Part shown: positions 1 to 7,523 of the stretch, in pieces | Layout: every line of letters begins with the position of its first letter | How positions within the stretch are numbered: the first letter of the stretch is position 1 | Assembly: GCF_030325625.1 (NCBI RefSeq) | Contig: NZ_JACAIS010000005.1 | Location: 270,234 to 334,233, forward strand | DNA length: 64,000 bases | From: Sphingobacterium sp. N143 | Lineage (GTDB): Bacteria > Bacteroidota > Bacteroidia > Sphingobacteriales > Sphingobacteriaceae | Reading direction: 5' to 3' | Translations under genes and position numbers: made by a program | Notes under the pieces: generated by a model | Databases searched by the model: none | Told to the model about the DNA's origin: nothing | What the model saw: the letters and a program-made list of their open reading frames with translations, nothing else

Positions 1-2597
1 CCCGTCATGGCGATGCGATAGCAGGTATTTAGCGCATAAAGTGTCTTAAAACGTTTTGAATTCCGGTTTTTCACAGCCTGCGATTCATCCAGGATCATAT
101 AACTGAATAGTTGCTCCTGTAATAGATCAGCATCGCTCATCGCCGTTCCATAGGTCGTAACCACAATAGTTCCTTTCGACATTTCCATGTCCTCCCTTCT
201 GTTCCGACCATGATAAATACATAATTTCCGGTCGGGCGCAAATTTTTTAAATTCCGACTCCCAATTGAAAAGCAGAGAGTTGGGGACGACAATAATAGAT
301 GGGTCTGCCTGAGGATTATTTTGATAAAAATATTCCAGGAGTGTAATCGCCTGCAGGGTCTTTCCCAGTCCCATATCGTCGGCCAGGATACCCCCCCACT
401 GGAATTCATTGAGAAATGCCATCCAGCTATACCCGGTCTGCTGATAGGGTCTCAACAGGGCATTGACCGATTCCGGAGTTTCCAACAGTGGAATTTCGTT
501 GATCCGTTCCAGCTTTTCCCGACGTTGGCGAATGCTCCCCTGTATAATTTTTGGATCTATTGTCTCCAGTTGCGTTTGAAAAGAAAGCAGCTGGGCAGAA
601 GTCAGTTGAATGCAGGCCCCATTTACAGTGCCGTAGGTAAATAAAGGTTCAAACAGCGCCCTATCCGATGCCTTGATATAGCCATACGATTGATCCCCCA
701 AATTTATGCTGCCGCAATTGTATCTCATGTTTTCTTCAAAATCTCCTGGCAGAAACTTGAACGTGTCAAACCTGAAAACAATGTGAATAGAAAATAGATT
801 ATTTTCCTGACGGACATCCAATACCTCCCACTTCAGCTGATGCGGGTAATAACTCTTCCCTTTAGGAATTTTATTCAGGAAGGTCTTGTAGCCTTTGACC
901 GTGCATTTTTTTGTAAATTCATACAGCCAGTTTCGGTCACAATATGCCGTGTCCAAGCGCTTGACGGCTTTATTCTTTCCCATTTCAAAATGAGACGATT
1001 GCGCTTCGACAAAAGCATTAAATTCATTTTCTGCGGCGAGGTCCCGCTCGATGTAATAACAACAGCCAGCGTCTGATTTTAGGATCAGGTTTCCACCGCT
1101 AGCGATTTCACATTCCTCCGTCTCATTCAATATATACTTCAGTCCAAAATTTAAATAAGTTTCCCCCTCGTTCTCCACGACAACTTTAAATTGAGCAGGC
1201 ATATGGACTGTTTTCTCAACAAACACAGACGCTTTCTTTGAGGAGTCTATGCTGATATGCAATAACCTTGACAAAGGCACGAGCAAATCGTCAAAGAAAC
1301 TTGAATAGTCTTTTTGTAGAACCGTTATTTTATTGGAAAAACCAGAAAAGGAGCGTAGCAGAAACTCTTTTTCCGGGTGATCAACAAATAAGCAGGTATT
1401 GTCATCAAGGTTGATAAAGAAAAAATGTGAACTGCATTCTGAAACACAGCAGCTCAGTTCCTCACCTTTATAACTTACGATCAGTGACAGCAGCAGGTGA
1501 TCGCTTTGTTCCTGTAGATGGAGTCTTAAACGAAGGTCTTCTCCAGCCAACAGCACATTACGCTGCCTAGCATTAAAATTCGAGGGACATTTAATGTGTT
1601 CAAGATTGATTCTTGTATAATTTCTGTTCACAAATGTGACCGGAAATACCTGACCTGATTTTTCCAGCAGATCACGCCAGGCACTGATCAGTTGCTCTTT
1701 TCTGATCGACTTTGCTTGATCATTCAATACGTCCCCCCCATCCCCTGCTTCCTCATCCGGCACATGGTGCCCATCCGAAGGGTCTGCCTCATTTTCCAGG
1801 ATATTAGAATACCGTAAGATCTTACGGCATAAGTCCACTTTTAAAACATCGGATTCCGCAATATTGGGCATTGCATCCACAGCTTCTTCTCTCAAGTAGT
1901 TTAATTTTCTATCGATTATAAACGGAATTAAAAAAGGTAAACCATCTACCTGTCGCTCAGTTGGAACAACATACATAAACTTGGGTGGAGCAGCCCGGTG
2001 AGGTGCCGTCCAAAGACGCTCGGATTCATTCTTCTTTAATGCAGCTTCAAGCGGCTGATGATCAAAATAGGTATACACCTGACCAAATTGCTCATGATTT
2101 TTTAGATAAACCTTTCGGCCATGGCCATAGGAATGATAAACCCCAAACTGAAAAAACCTGTGCTGGCTTTCGGGCAGATCGTCGACTTGTTTCACAAACA
2201 GATTTTCAAGAAACATATCGGAATGCTCAAATCTGCCATAAAGTCCAATAATGGCAAAGTCGCAGAGTTTTGTATGCCGCTTCTTACAGTCACAGCTCAC
2301 TTTAAGCCCTGCATCCAGCATTTCAACAACAAGACCTACATCCCGGCTCTTGTTTCCCTCTGCGAGAAAAATGGACCATTCAAACCTCCTTACTGCCGAA
2401 ACCCGTACAGGTCGATGATAATACCTGTAATCTTTTATTGGAACAGATCCCGCATATAAGCGCTCAAAATAATTGCTGGAGAACCTCATGCTTCCCGCTT
2501 CTTCCCAAGGAATAATAAAGCTATTTTTTTCTGCTAAGGGTACAATTTGAGCTGTATCCAGCCCGGTACTGTTCTCCTGTTGGTTATTGCTGGCCAT
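1..2597 (-). CDS. SNF2-family helicase, C-terminus outside window
   Basis: Open minus-strand frame of 865 codons that runs off the left edge. It is a superfamily 2 DNA translocase of the SNF2 type, which remodels DNA or protein-DNA complexes using ATP. A cysteine cluster at residues 102-112 (C-x-C-x7-C, then x-F where a SWIM zinc finger has x-H) suggests a degenerate SWIM finger. The first RecA lobe begins near residue 720: Walker A ADDMGLGKT (about 735-745), motif Ia region IIVVPNSLLFNWESEF, motif II LDESQ (about 836) and motif III AMTG at the very edge. The second lobe lies outside. The ATG at 2597 is chosen because a perfect Shine-Dalgarno sits 3 to 5 nt upstream; an ATG at 2600 is possible. 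It overlaps the end of the upstream HEPN gene by 14 nt, so the two are very likely co-translated. Family is secure; the biological role is not known from sequence. Confidence 0.88.
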   Translation of the reverse strand, partial: MASNNQQENSTGLDTAQIVPLAEKNSFIIPWEEAGSMRFSSNYFERLYAGSVPIKDYRYYHRPVRVSAVRRFEWSIFLAEGNKSRDVGLVVEMLDAGLKVSCDCKKRHTKLCDFAIIGLYGRFEHSDMFLENLFVKQVDDLPESQHRFFQFGVYHSYGHGRKVYLKNHEQFGQVYTYFDHQPLEAALKKNESERLWTAPHRAAPPKFMYVVPTERQVDGLPFLIPFIIDRKLNYLREEAVDAMPNIAESDVLKVDLCRKILRYSNILENEADPSDGHHVPDEEAGDGGDVLNDQAKSIRKEQLISAWRDLLEKSGQVFPVTFVNRNYTRINLEHIKCPSNFNARQRNVLLAGEDLRLRLHLQEQSDHLLLSLIVSYKGEELSCCVSECSSHFFFINLDDNTCLFVDHPEKEFLLRSFSGFSNKITVLQKDYSSFFDDLLVPLSRLLHISIDSSKKASVFVEKTVHMPAQFKVVVENEGETYLNFGLKYILNETEECEIASGGNLILKSDAGCCYYIERDLAAENEFNAFVEAQSSHFEMGKNKAVKRLDTAYCDRNWLYEFTKKCTVKGYKTFLNKIPKGKSYYPHQLKWEVLDVRQENNLFSIHIVFRFDTFKFLPGDFEENMRYNCGSINLGDQSYGYIKASDRALFEPLFTYGTVNGACIQLTSAQLLSFQTQLETIDPKIIQGSIRQRREKLERINEIPLLETPESVNALLRPYQQTGYSWMAFLNEFQWGGILADDMGLGKTLQAITLLEYFYQNNPQADPSIIVVPNSLLFNWESEFKKFAPDRKLCIYHGRNRREDMEMSKGTIVVTTYGTAMSDADLLQEQLFSYMILDESQAVKNRNSKRFKTLYALNTCYRIAMT

Positions 2598-4347
2598 CAT
2601 CACCTCCTTTTGACCGGTTTGCGCCAATACCCGATTTCGCTTCCATATAGCTTAGGCTCTGGCCACCTAAATCCATCAAGAAATCGGCGATATCTTTCGC
2701 CCTGGACTTAAAATAGTCCATATCCAATTGGGCCAGCTCCTGCGGAAGCGCATGGATACGTCCTTTCATTGGCTTCAATACCTCCGCATTCAGGATATTC
2801 TCCACCGCATCCTTGGAGCTAAAAAACGCTTTCACCCTTTTATCACAGACACAGGTCCATTCAATCAGCTCTTCCGTGCTTATATGCGGTGGGGCATAGC
2901 CGATACGGATATAGAGATAAGTATGCAGTCCGACGACGATCAGCTGGTTTAGTAACATGACGGCCAGTTGCCGGCTGGAAAAGTTATCGTTTGTCAGGAT
3001 GTCCAACAGCCCCCGCATCAATGCGGAATTACGTTTCCAGCAATGTTCGATTTTAGATAGGGTATCCGCCCAATTAATGGGAGCAATGGCATAACATGGC
3101 TTATAGCTCGGATCCCGAAAGAGAATAGCAGATTCATTCCAGATCGTATGGGAGAAACGACTCCCCTTCTGTAATTTTGCGGCTATAAAGTCGGTATTGA
3201 GAAATGATATGACCGCCGTAACTTTACCGTAGGATACTTTCCGAAAGTAAGATGAACCTATTCTCTTTTTGAGCACGACAAGGTAGATATCGGCAGTCCC
3301 ACAAGCGGTAGACGGATAGTCAAACAAGGCTCTACCATAGGCATTGCTCACATAATAATTGAGCAACATGATCTGTTCGGGCGTATGCTCCCTGCGGATC
3401 TGATCAAGCAGATGATGGATCGCTGACTGATCATGTTCAGGCCAGGGAAACGCATGCAAGACCGATCCATTGGCCTTGACCGATGATGTTCCTATATCCG
3501 ATTTCTTTTCTTCGGCAGCAGCCTTTGACTTCGCCAGTTGCTGCGCTTCCATTTCAGCAAGCAATCTTTCATATTCAATATGGAGGCCGCCCATAAAACT
3601 GAAGTACAGCTGCTCCACGGCATCCAGTATAAACTTACTGTGATCATACAGCCATGAGGCATCCACAGCAGATATTTCAAGATCCTTATTTTGTTTCACC
3701 GCATTAAAAGCAGCGTCATATAAGCTAAAGCGTGCCCTTTCCTCTTCAGTATTACCGATAAATGATGCTTTTAAGGTGGAGAAGTGCTCATCCAGGCTTT
3801 TTATCCTACTATTTAAATGGTGTACATTATTTGCTTTTCCGTCGATCAATGTCTGTAAAAACCGGAGGTGATTTTCGATGCCCTGGTGCAGCATGAACAC
3901 TGCCCTGAGATAACTCCCCTGCCCGGCAAATGTCTCAGCCCCCTGCAGAAAACCCATGGAAACAGGCGAAACCTGTTTATACAGCTCCGCAGCGATCTCC
4001 ATCACACTTTTCAGCTCTTTGTGACCAAGCGATATGGCATTTTTCTTACCCGAACAATATAGGTTAAACCTGGCTGATGAAACATATGAATAGTACATAC
4101 TACCTATCTTTATCTTATTGAGCAGCTCACCGATCAGGATGATCTCAAAGGACACGTTTTCCTGACCTATCAGACAGAGCTCGACAATAGGTTTGAGTAC
4201 TTTATGTGAAAGTCCGTTCACAGGCTTAAGGACCAGAAGCAAATGATGATACTCCTGATTTAAAAACCGATAATTGAGGAGATAAACGCGATCAAGATCC
4301 ATCCGTTGGGACAAACGGTCGATGATCAATTGGCTATTAATTTCCAT
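2584..4347 (-). CDS. Duplicated nucleotidyltransferase-like/HEPN protein
   Basis: 587 residues with an internal duplication. Repeat A (about 15-250) and repeat B (about 315-560) each start with an 'LLNY' strand region followed by an alpha/beta part ending in a 'GS.(F/Y)' element (residues 81-90 and 394-400), then a HEPN-like helical bundle. HEPN signature in A: RAVFMLHQGIENHLRFLQTL (148-167) and NVHHLNSRIKSL; in B: QLAVMLLNQLIVVGLHTYLY. Repeat B keeps a faint minimal-nucleotidyltransferase motif (CGTADIYLVVL, second acidic residue replaced by Tyr); repeat A has none. HEPN proteins are often RNases or RNA binders in toxin-antitoxin and defence systems. R-x5-H and R-x6-H spacings occur in A (148-154, 181-188), but I cannot say whether either is a catalytic motif. 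A charged linker (about 255-285) joins the halves. Overlap with the helicase start implies one operon. Domain assignment is by eye. Confidence 0.7.
   Translation of the reverse strand: MEINSQLIIDRLSQRMDLDRVYLLNYRFLNQEYHHLLLVLKPVNGLSHKVLKPIVELCLIGQENVSFEIILIGELLNKIKIGSMYYSYVSSARFNLYCSGKKNAISLGHKELKSVMEIAAELYKQVSPVSMGFLQGAETFAGQGSYLRAVFMLHQGIENHLRFLQTLIDGKANNVHHLNSRIKSLDEHFSTLKASFIGNTEEERARFSLYDAAFNAVKQNKDLEISAVDASWLYDHSKFILDAVEQLYFSFMGGLHIEYERLLAEMEAQQLAKSKAAAEEKKSDIGTSSVKANGSVLHAFPWPEHDQSAIHHLLDQIRREHTPEQIMLLNYYVSNAYGRALFDYPSTACGTADIYLVVLKKRIGSSYFRKVSYGKVTAVISFLNTDFIAAKLQKGSRFSHTIWNESAILFRDPSYKPCYAIAPINWADTLSKIEHCWKRNSALMRGLLDILTNDNFSSRQLAVMLLNQLIVVGLHTYLYIRIGYAPPHISTEELIEWTCVCDKRVKAFFSSKDAVENILNAEVLKPMKGRIHALPQELAQLDMDYFKSRAKDIADFLMDLGGQSLSYMEAKSGIGANRSKGGDDGQQ
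2601..2610 (-). promoter_or_regulatory. Strong Shine-Dalgarno for the helicase gene
   Basis: The minus strand reads AAAGGAGGTG just before ATGATGG. It matches the 16S anti-Shine-Dalgarno almost completely. GGAGG is 5 nt from the ATG at 2597 and only 2 nt from the ATG at 2600, which favours 2597 as start. Such motifs are uncommon in Bacteroidota, and this one lies inside the end of the upstream coding region, as expected for a coupled pair. Confidence 0.7.
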
Positions 4348-4909
4348 ACATAATCTGATTTAAGGTTTAAAAATTGAACAATAGCATCCCTAAACTGGCC
4401 ATGCAGATTTTGGGCTGGTATTGCAGATAATCAATACTTAATTTGTAAAAAAGCTATAGATATCAACCAAGATGACTAAAGAGATCATCAATAATATATG
4501 CGTAAACATTCGCATCTTGGTGTAAGTAAGAAAGGGCCAACAATCCAATTGATATGATGTATCGGAATTTTCGTTAATCGGCGAAAAGATAATTATCTGC
4601 TGTTGGCGGATAGACAGATAAATACCTAGTGACAATATAATTCACAAACACTAAAACGATACAAAAATATAGTTTATATATACAAATATAAAGATATCTA
4701 TATTAAAAACCAAATACTCTTGAAAAATTACTCACTTTTAGGCTACAAAGATCCTGATACGCGTCTTAACGCTAGGATTAAGAAGACAAAGATTAAGGGA
4801 AGCACCATAACAACCATTTAAGCATGAATTGACCTAAATATTTCGCAGCATTTGTTTAAGAACATAAATAATTGTAAATTTACTATCAATAAGACGTACA
4901 AATACAATT
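4348..4909. other. AT-rich intergenic region, divergent
   Basis: 562 bp between the divergent HEPN gene and the Xre antitoxin gene. It is AT-rich with short A/T tracts. I see one credible promoter near the right end (4851-4882) and no clear promoter for the HEPN gene. A 65-codon minus frame at 4438-4635 is not supported as a gene. No RNA gene or repeat is recognised. Confidence 0.5.
4851..4882 (+). promoter_or_regulatory. Bacteroidota-type promoter of the Xre/RES operon
   Basis: TTTG at 4851-4854 and TAAATTTA at 4875-4882, separated by 20 nt. This matches the Bacteroidota -33/-7 pattern TTTG-n(19-21)-TAnnTTTG except for the last base. The start codon of the antitoxin gene follows 27 nt later. 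A regulator binding here would fit the usual autorepression of such operons, but no clear operator palindrome is visible. Confidence 0.6.
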
Positions 4910-5380
4910 ATGATCACCAAAACAATTGAACCAGAGCTAATTGAAAAACATTCAGCAAAAGGGAAAATAGCCAAATTTTCTCCTGCATGGGTGGTGCGTC
5001 ATGTGAAAGATGCTCCAGCGATAAAACTTGAATTAATCGAAAGAATCAGGACAGGGGTAAAAAAGGAGGATTGGAAACAATTAATTGAAAATCTTGGTGT
5101 CACCGAAAAAGAATTTGAGAACATCCTGCCCACTTCGATCAGCAGCATGCAAAAGAAAAAAGTATACAGCCAGGAGACCTCAGAGAGAATCTATGAAATT
5201 TCTAGGTTATTTGGTTTAGGTTTTGATGTGTTTGATTCCCAGGAGCGCTTTAAAAATTGGCTCATCACCCCTTCCAGGGCACTGGGAAACAAAAAACCTT
5301 TTGAGCTGCTGGACAGCAGCCTGGGTTTTGAGATGGTAGAAAGTGAAATTATCAGAATTCAATACAATGTATACAGCTGA
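4910..5380 (+). CDS. Xre/MbcA/ParS-type antitoxin
   Basis: 156 residues. The C-terminal part carries the MbcA/ParS/Xre antitoxin-binding region (DUF2384-type): IYEISRLFGLGFDVFDSQ, then FKNWLITPSRALGNKKPFELL (about 118-141). The middle (about 55-90) looks like the helix-turn-helix region of this family. In known pairs the antitoxin blocks the NAD-binding cleft of the RES toxin and represses the operon. The stop codon shares its A with the ATG of the toxin gene (TGATG), so translation is coupled. Identification rests on both the C-terminal motif and the neighbour. Confidence 0.9.
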   Translation: MITKTIEPELIEKHSAKGKIAKFSPAWVVRHVKDAPAIKLELIERIRTGVKKEDWKQLIENLGVTEKEFENILPTSISSMQKKKVYSQETSERIYEISRLFGLGFDVFDSQERFKNWLITPSRALGNKKPFELLDSSLGFEMVESEIIRIQYNVYS

Positions 5381-5847
5381 TGATCGTTTATCGCCTCGCC
5401 AATAAAAAGTATAAAGACACTACATTATCAGGCATTGGCGCTGAAAAAGTAGGTGGCCGGTGGAACGAAGTTGGGACAAGAGCAGTCTATTGTTCTGAAA
5501 ATATTTCACTGGCACTCCTGGAATATTATGTGCATTCCGATAACATCGCCAATCTTCCCAAAGAAATACTGATTGCTAAGATTACGTATCCGGACAGCTT
5601 TGTGGTGCAGCAGATCAGTGCCCTACCCGAGCGTTGGGATCAATATCCCTATTCTTCCAAAACCACGCAGGTGTTCACGGCTTTAGCCGCAGACCGGGAT
5701 TTCTTTGCCTTACGCGTGCCATCGACTATTGTCCCTTTAGAATACAATATTATTCTCAATCCACTCTATAAAGCATTCGGCCAAGTGGAGATCATCGATT
5801 TTATTGACCTGTCAATTGACCAAAGATTAAAATCAAGTACACATTAA
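5380..5847 (+). CDS. RES-domain toxin (NAD+ phosphorylase/hydrolase family)
   Basis: 155 residues, a full-length RES domain. The family is named for conserved Arg, Glu and Ser; these are visible as R27 (GGRWNEVG), E48 (ALLEYYVH) and S115 (RVPSTIVPLEYNIILNP), with Tyr37 (AVYCSE) also conserved. Known members (Res, MbcT) deplete NAD+ in the producing cell and cause growth arrest when not bound by the antitoxin. It starts on the last base of the antitoxin stop codon. All signature residues are present, so it should be functional. No transcription terminator is evident after it. Confidence 0.92.
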   Translation: MIVYRLANKKYKDTTLSGIGAEKVGGRWNEVGTRAVYCSENISLALLEYYVHSDNIANLPKEILIAKITYPDSFVVQQISALPERWDQYPYSSKTTQVFTALAADRDFFALRVPSTIVPLEYNIILNPLYKAFGQVEIIDFIDLSIDQRLKSSTH

Positions 5848-5997
5848 GGGAGCTGCGCTGTATATGCTAACGGCGGACAGGGACAGGATCTGCTATGTAC
5901 CCGCCATGAGCTTATCTCACATATCACTGAAATCGGCTATTTTCCCTGAAGCTATTTTCTGCTACTTTAGCCACTCATAGTGCTCATAAAGAAGAAA

Positions 5998-7467
5998 ATG
6001 ATCAAATCGACTCTCACAGCTATAATAATCCTCTTTTGCATGACCGCCTGCGCAGGAGAACCGCAACCACAGGCAACTGCAGAACAGAAGCCCATCACCT
6101 GGATACCTCTGCGGACCAAAGGCAATCAGTTCGTCTATGTGGACAGCGCTTTCAATAAACAGTTGAAACAAACATTCTATCATGCCCAACCTTTTACGGT
6201 TACAGGTTATGCCCTGGTAGGGGATGAGAAGAATCAGCGTGCAGTTATTAATTTCAAAGGAGATCTTATGGAAGATTATTCAACCGCTGACCTTCAACTG
6301 CTGCCACTTGGCAAGCTGACCTTATTGATGAAGCGGCAGGAATATGATAAAAAGCTACCTTTCTGGAAATGGAACTGGCACATCATGGGGGGCGATGTAG
6401 AAAAAACAGCCACCTATGTTCAAGTTGAGATCCGTGTATTGGAAACCGGGCAAGTCCTGCTGCACAAAGATATTCCCTATGATCAAAACAGCTATAATCT
6501 GGCAGCTTACAGTTTAGATGACAGCCATGTTGTCCTGAACCAGGAGCTATACCGGATAGACAAGCAACGTTTTAAAAAAGTCAAGGGGAATATTGAGGCT
6601 GTGCTGGAAAATGGCCGTTATATCCCGGCAAGCACCGCTAGTTTTTCGATTTATGACATCCGGCATCAAGACGCTACACAATCAGGTTTGAGCGGTACAG
6701 ACGCGATCAGTCTCCATTGGAAAAACCAGTCCTTGGTGCTGGACTCCATCAATCAGGAACGTTATACCCCATCCATCCCAAAACTGCTGAAAGACAGAAC
6801 CTCGGGCGATACCTATGCCTTCCCCCAATACGACAAAGCCTTTCCGAAGCAGATCCGGCAGGCCAGGCCCAAACAGCTCGCTTTTTTAAACGAGGTTACC
6901 CTGGTATATTCTGTCGCCAATTCACCTTATTTTATCCTCGGAAAGTTCAACTACGACGATGATATCTGGGCGTACGAATGGTTGTACATCGATAAAGACG
7001 GTAATTTATTGGACCAAATTCAGGTGAACGACTTTTTCATACTGGATCAGGTAGGCAATCTGGTATGGCCGGACAAACAGCTCTTATTTACAGCGAACAC
7101 ACTTAAAAAAGACTGGAAAACAGGTAAAATAAAATACCACTACCAGATGGATGACCGCTATCTCATCGACGTCAAAAAGGGTGAACTTGATCCAACCATG
7201 GGGCTTTGGAATGCCGCGCAGAAAAATTGGGACCTATTACCCGATTTCAACCATATTGAAGTCTTGAATGGCCCGCAGCAGATTTTGGCTCTACAGGAAC
7301 ACAGCGATGGCCCATATATCCTGTACAACAATAAGACAAAACAGCGTATCGGCTCAAAAAGCTATCATTCCATTTATGCTGATGGATTGGTCCAGGTAAA
7401 AGGTGAGGGATCCGTGAAGGAGTATTATTATATTGACATCGCTACAGGCCGAGAATACAAAGAATAA
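5998..7467 (+). CDS. Lipoprotein of unknown function
   Basis: 489 residues beginning with a lipoprotein signal peptide: MIKSTLTAIIILFCMTACAG, with cleavage expected before the Cys of TAC. I do not recognise the family. The body is rich in aromatic and charged residues with alternating strands (for example LYRIDKQRFKKVKG, FILGKFNYDDD, YYYIDIATGREY), suggesting a repetitive beta structure like WG-repeat or propeller proteins. An in-frame GTG at 5980 is possible, but a -7-like TACTTTAG at 5963-5970 and the hydrophobic N-terminus favour the ATG at 5998. It converges on the phosphatase operon and shares its bidirectional terminator, so it is a separate unit. Confidence 0.72.
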   Translation: MIKSTLTAIIILFCMTACAGEPQPQATAEQKPITWIPLRTKGNQFVYVDSAFNKQLKQTFYHAQPFTVTGYALVGDEKNQRAVINFKGDLMEDYSTADLQLLPLGKLTLLMKRQEYDKKLPFWKWNWHIMGGDVEKTATYVQVEIRVLETGQVLLHKDIPYDQNSYNLAAYSLDDSHVVLNQELYRIDKQRFKKVKGNIEAVLENGRYIPASTASFSIYDIRHQDATQSGLSGTDAISLHWKNQSLVLDSINQERYTPSIPKLLKDRTSGDTYAFPQYDKAFPKQIRQARPKQLAFLNEVTLVYSVANSPYFILGKFNYDDDIWAYEWLYIDKDGNLLDQIQVNDFFILDQVGNLVWPDKQLLFTANTLKKDWKTGKIKYHYQMDDRYLIDVKKGELDPTMGLWNAAQKNWDLLPDFNHIEVLNGPQQILALQEHSDGPYILYNNKTKQRIGSKSYHSIYADGLVQVKGEGSVKEYYYIDIATGREYKE

Positions 7468-7499
7468 ACCCCCATTGTGCCTGGGCACAATCGGGGTTT
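7466..7499. terminator. Bidirectional hairpin terminator
   Basis: 16-bp inverted repeat (7466-7481 with 7484-7499, one mismatch) flanked by A and T tracts, between the convergent lipoprotein and phosphatase genes. It overlaps the stop codon of the lipoprotein gene and lies 24 nt from the end of the phosphatase gene, so it can serve both. Confidence 0.85.
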
Positions 7500-7523
7500 G
7501 AAAATATAAAGGAAAATTGAAAA

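Noticed and set aside
1985..2459. Plus-strand frames inside the helicase gene
   Set aside because: They lie antisense to a long, continuous helicase coding frame and have no recognisable protein features.
4438..4635. Minus-strand 65-codon frame ending in a hydrophobic segment (MRMFTHILLMISLVILVDIYSFF)
   Set aside because: It looks faintly like the first helix of a membrane metallophosphoesterase, but the frame stops at once, has no start signals and the rest of the region has no further similarity. Could be a remnant; not supportable.
5980..5997. GTG start for the lipoprotein gene
   Set aside because: The -7-like box at 5963 would put the transcript start at about the GTG, and the signal peptide starts at the ATG at 5998.
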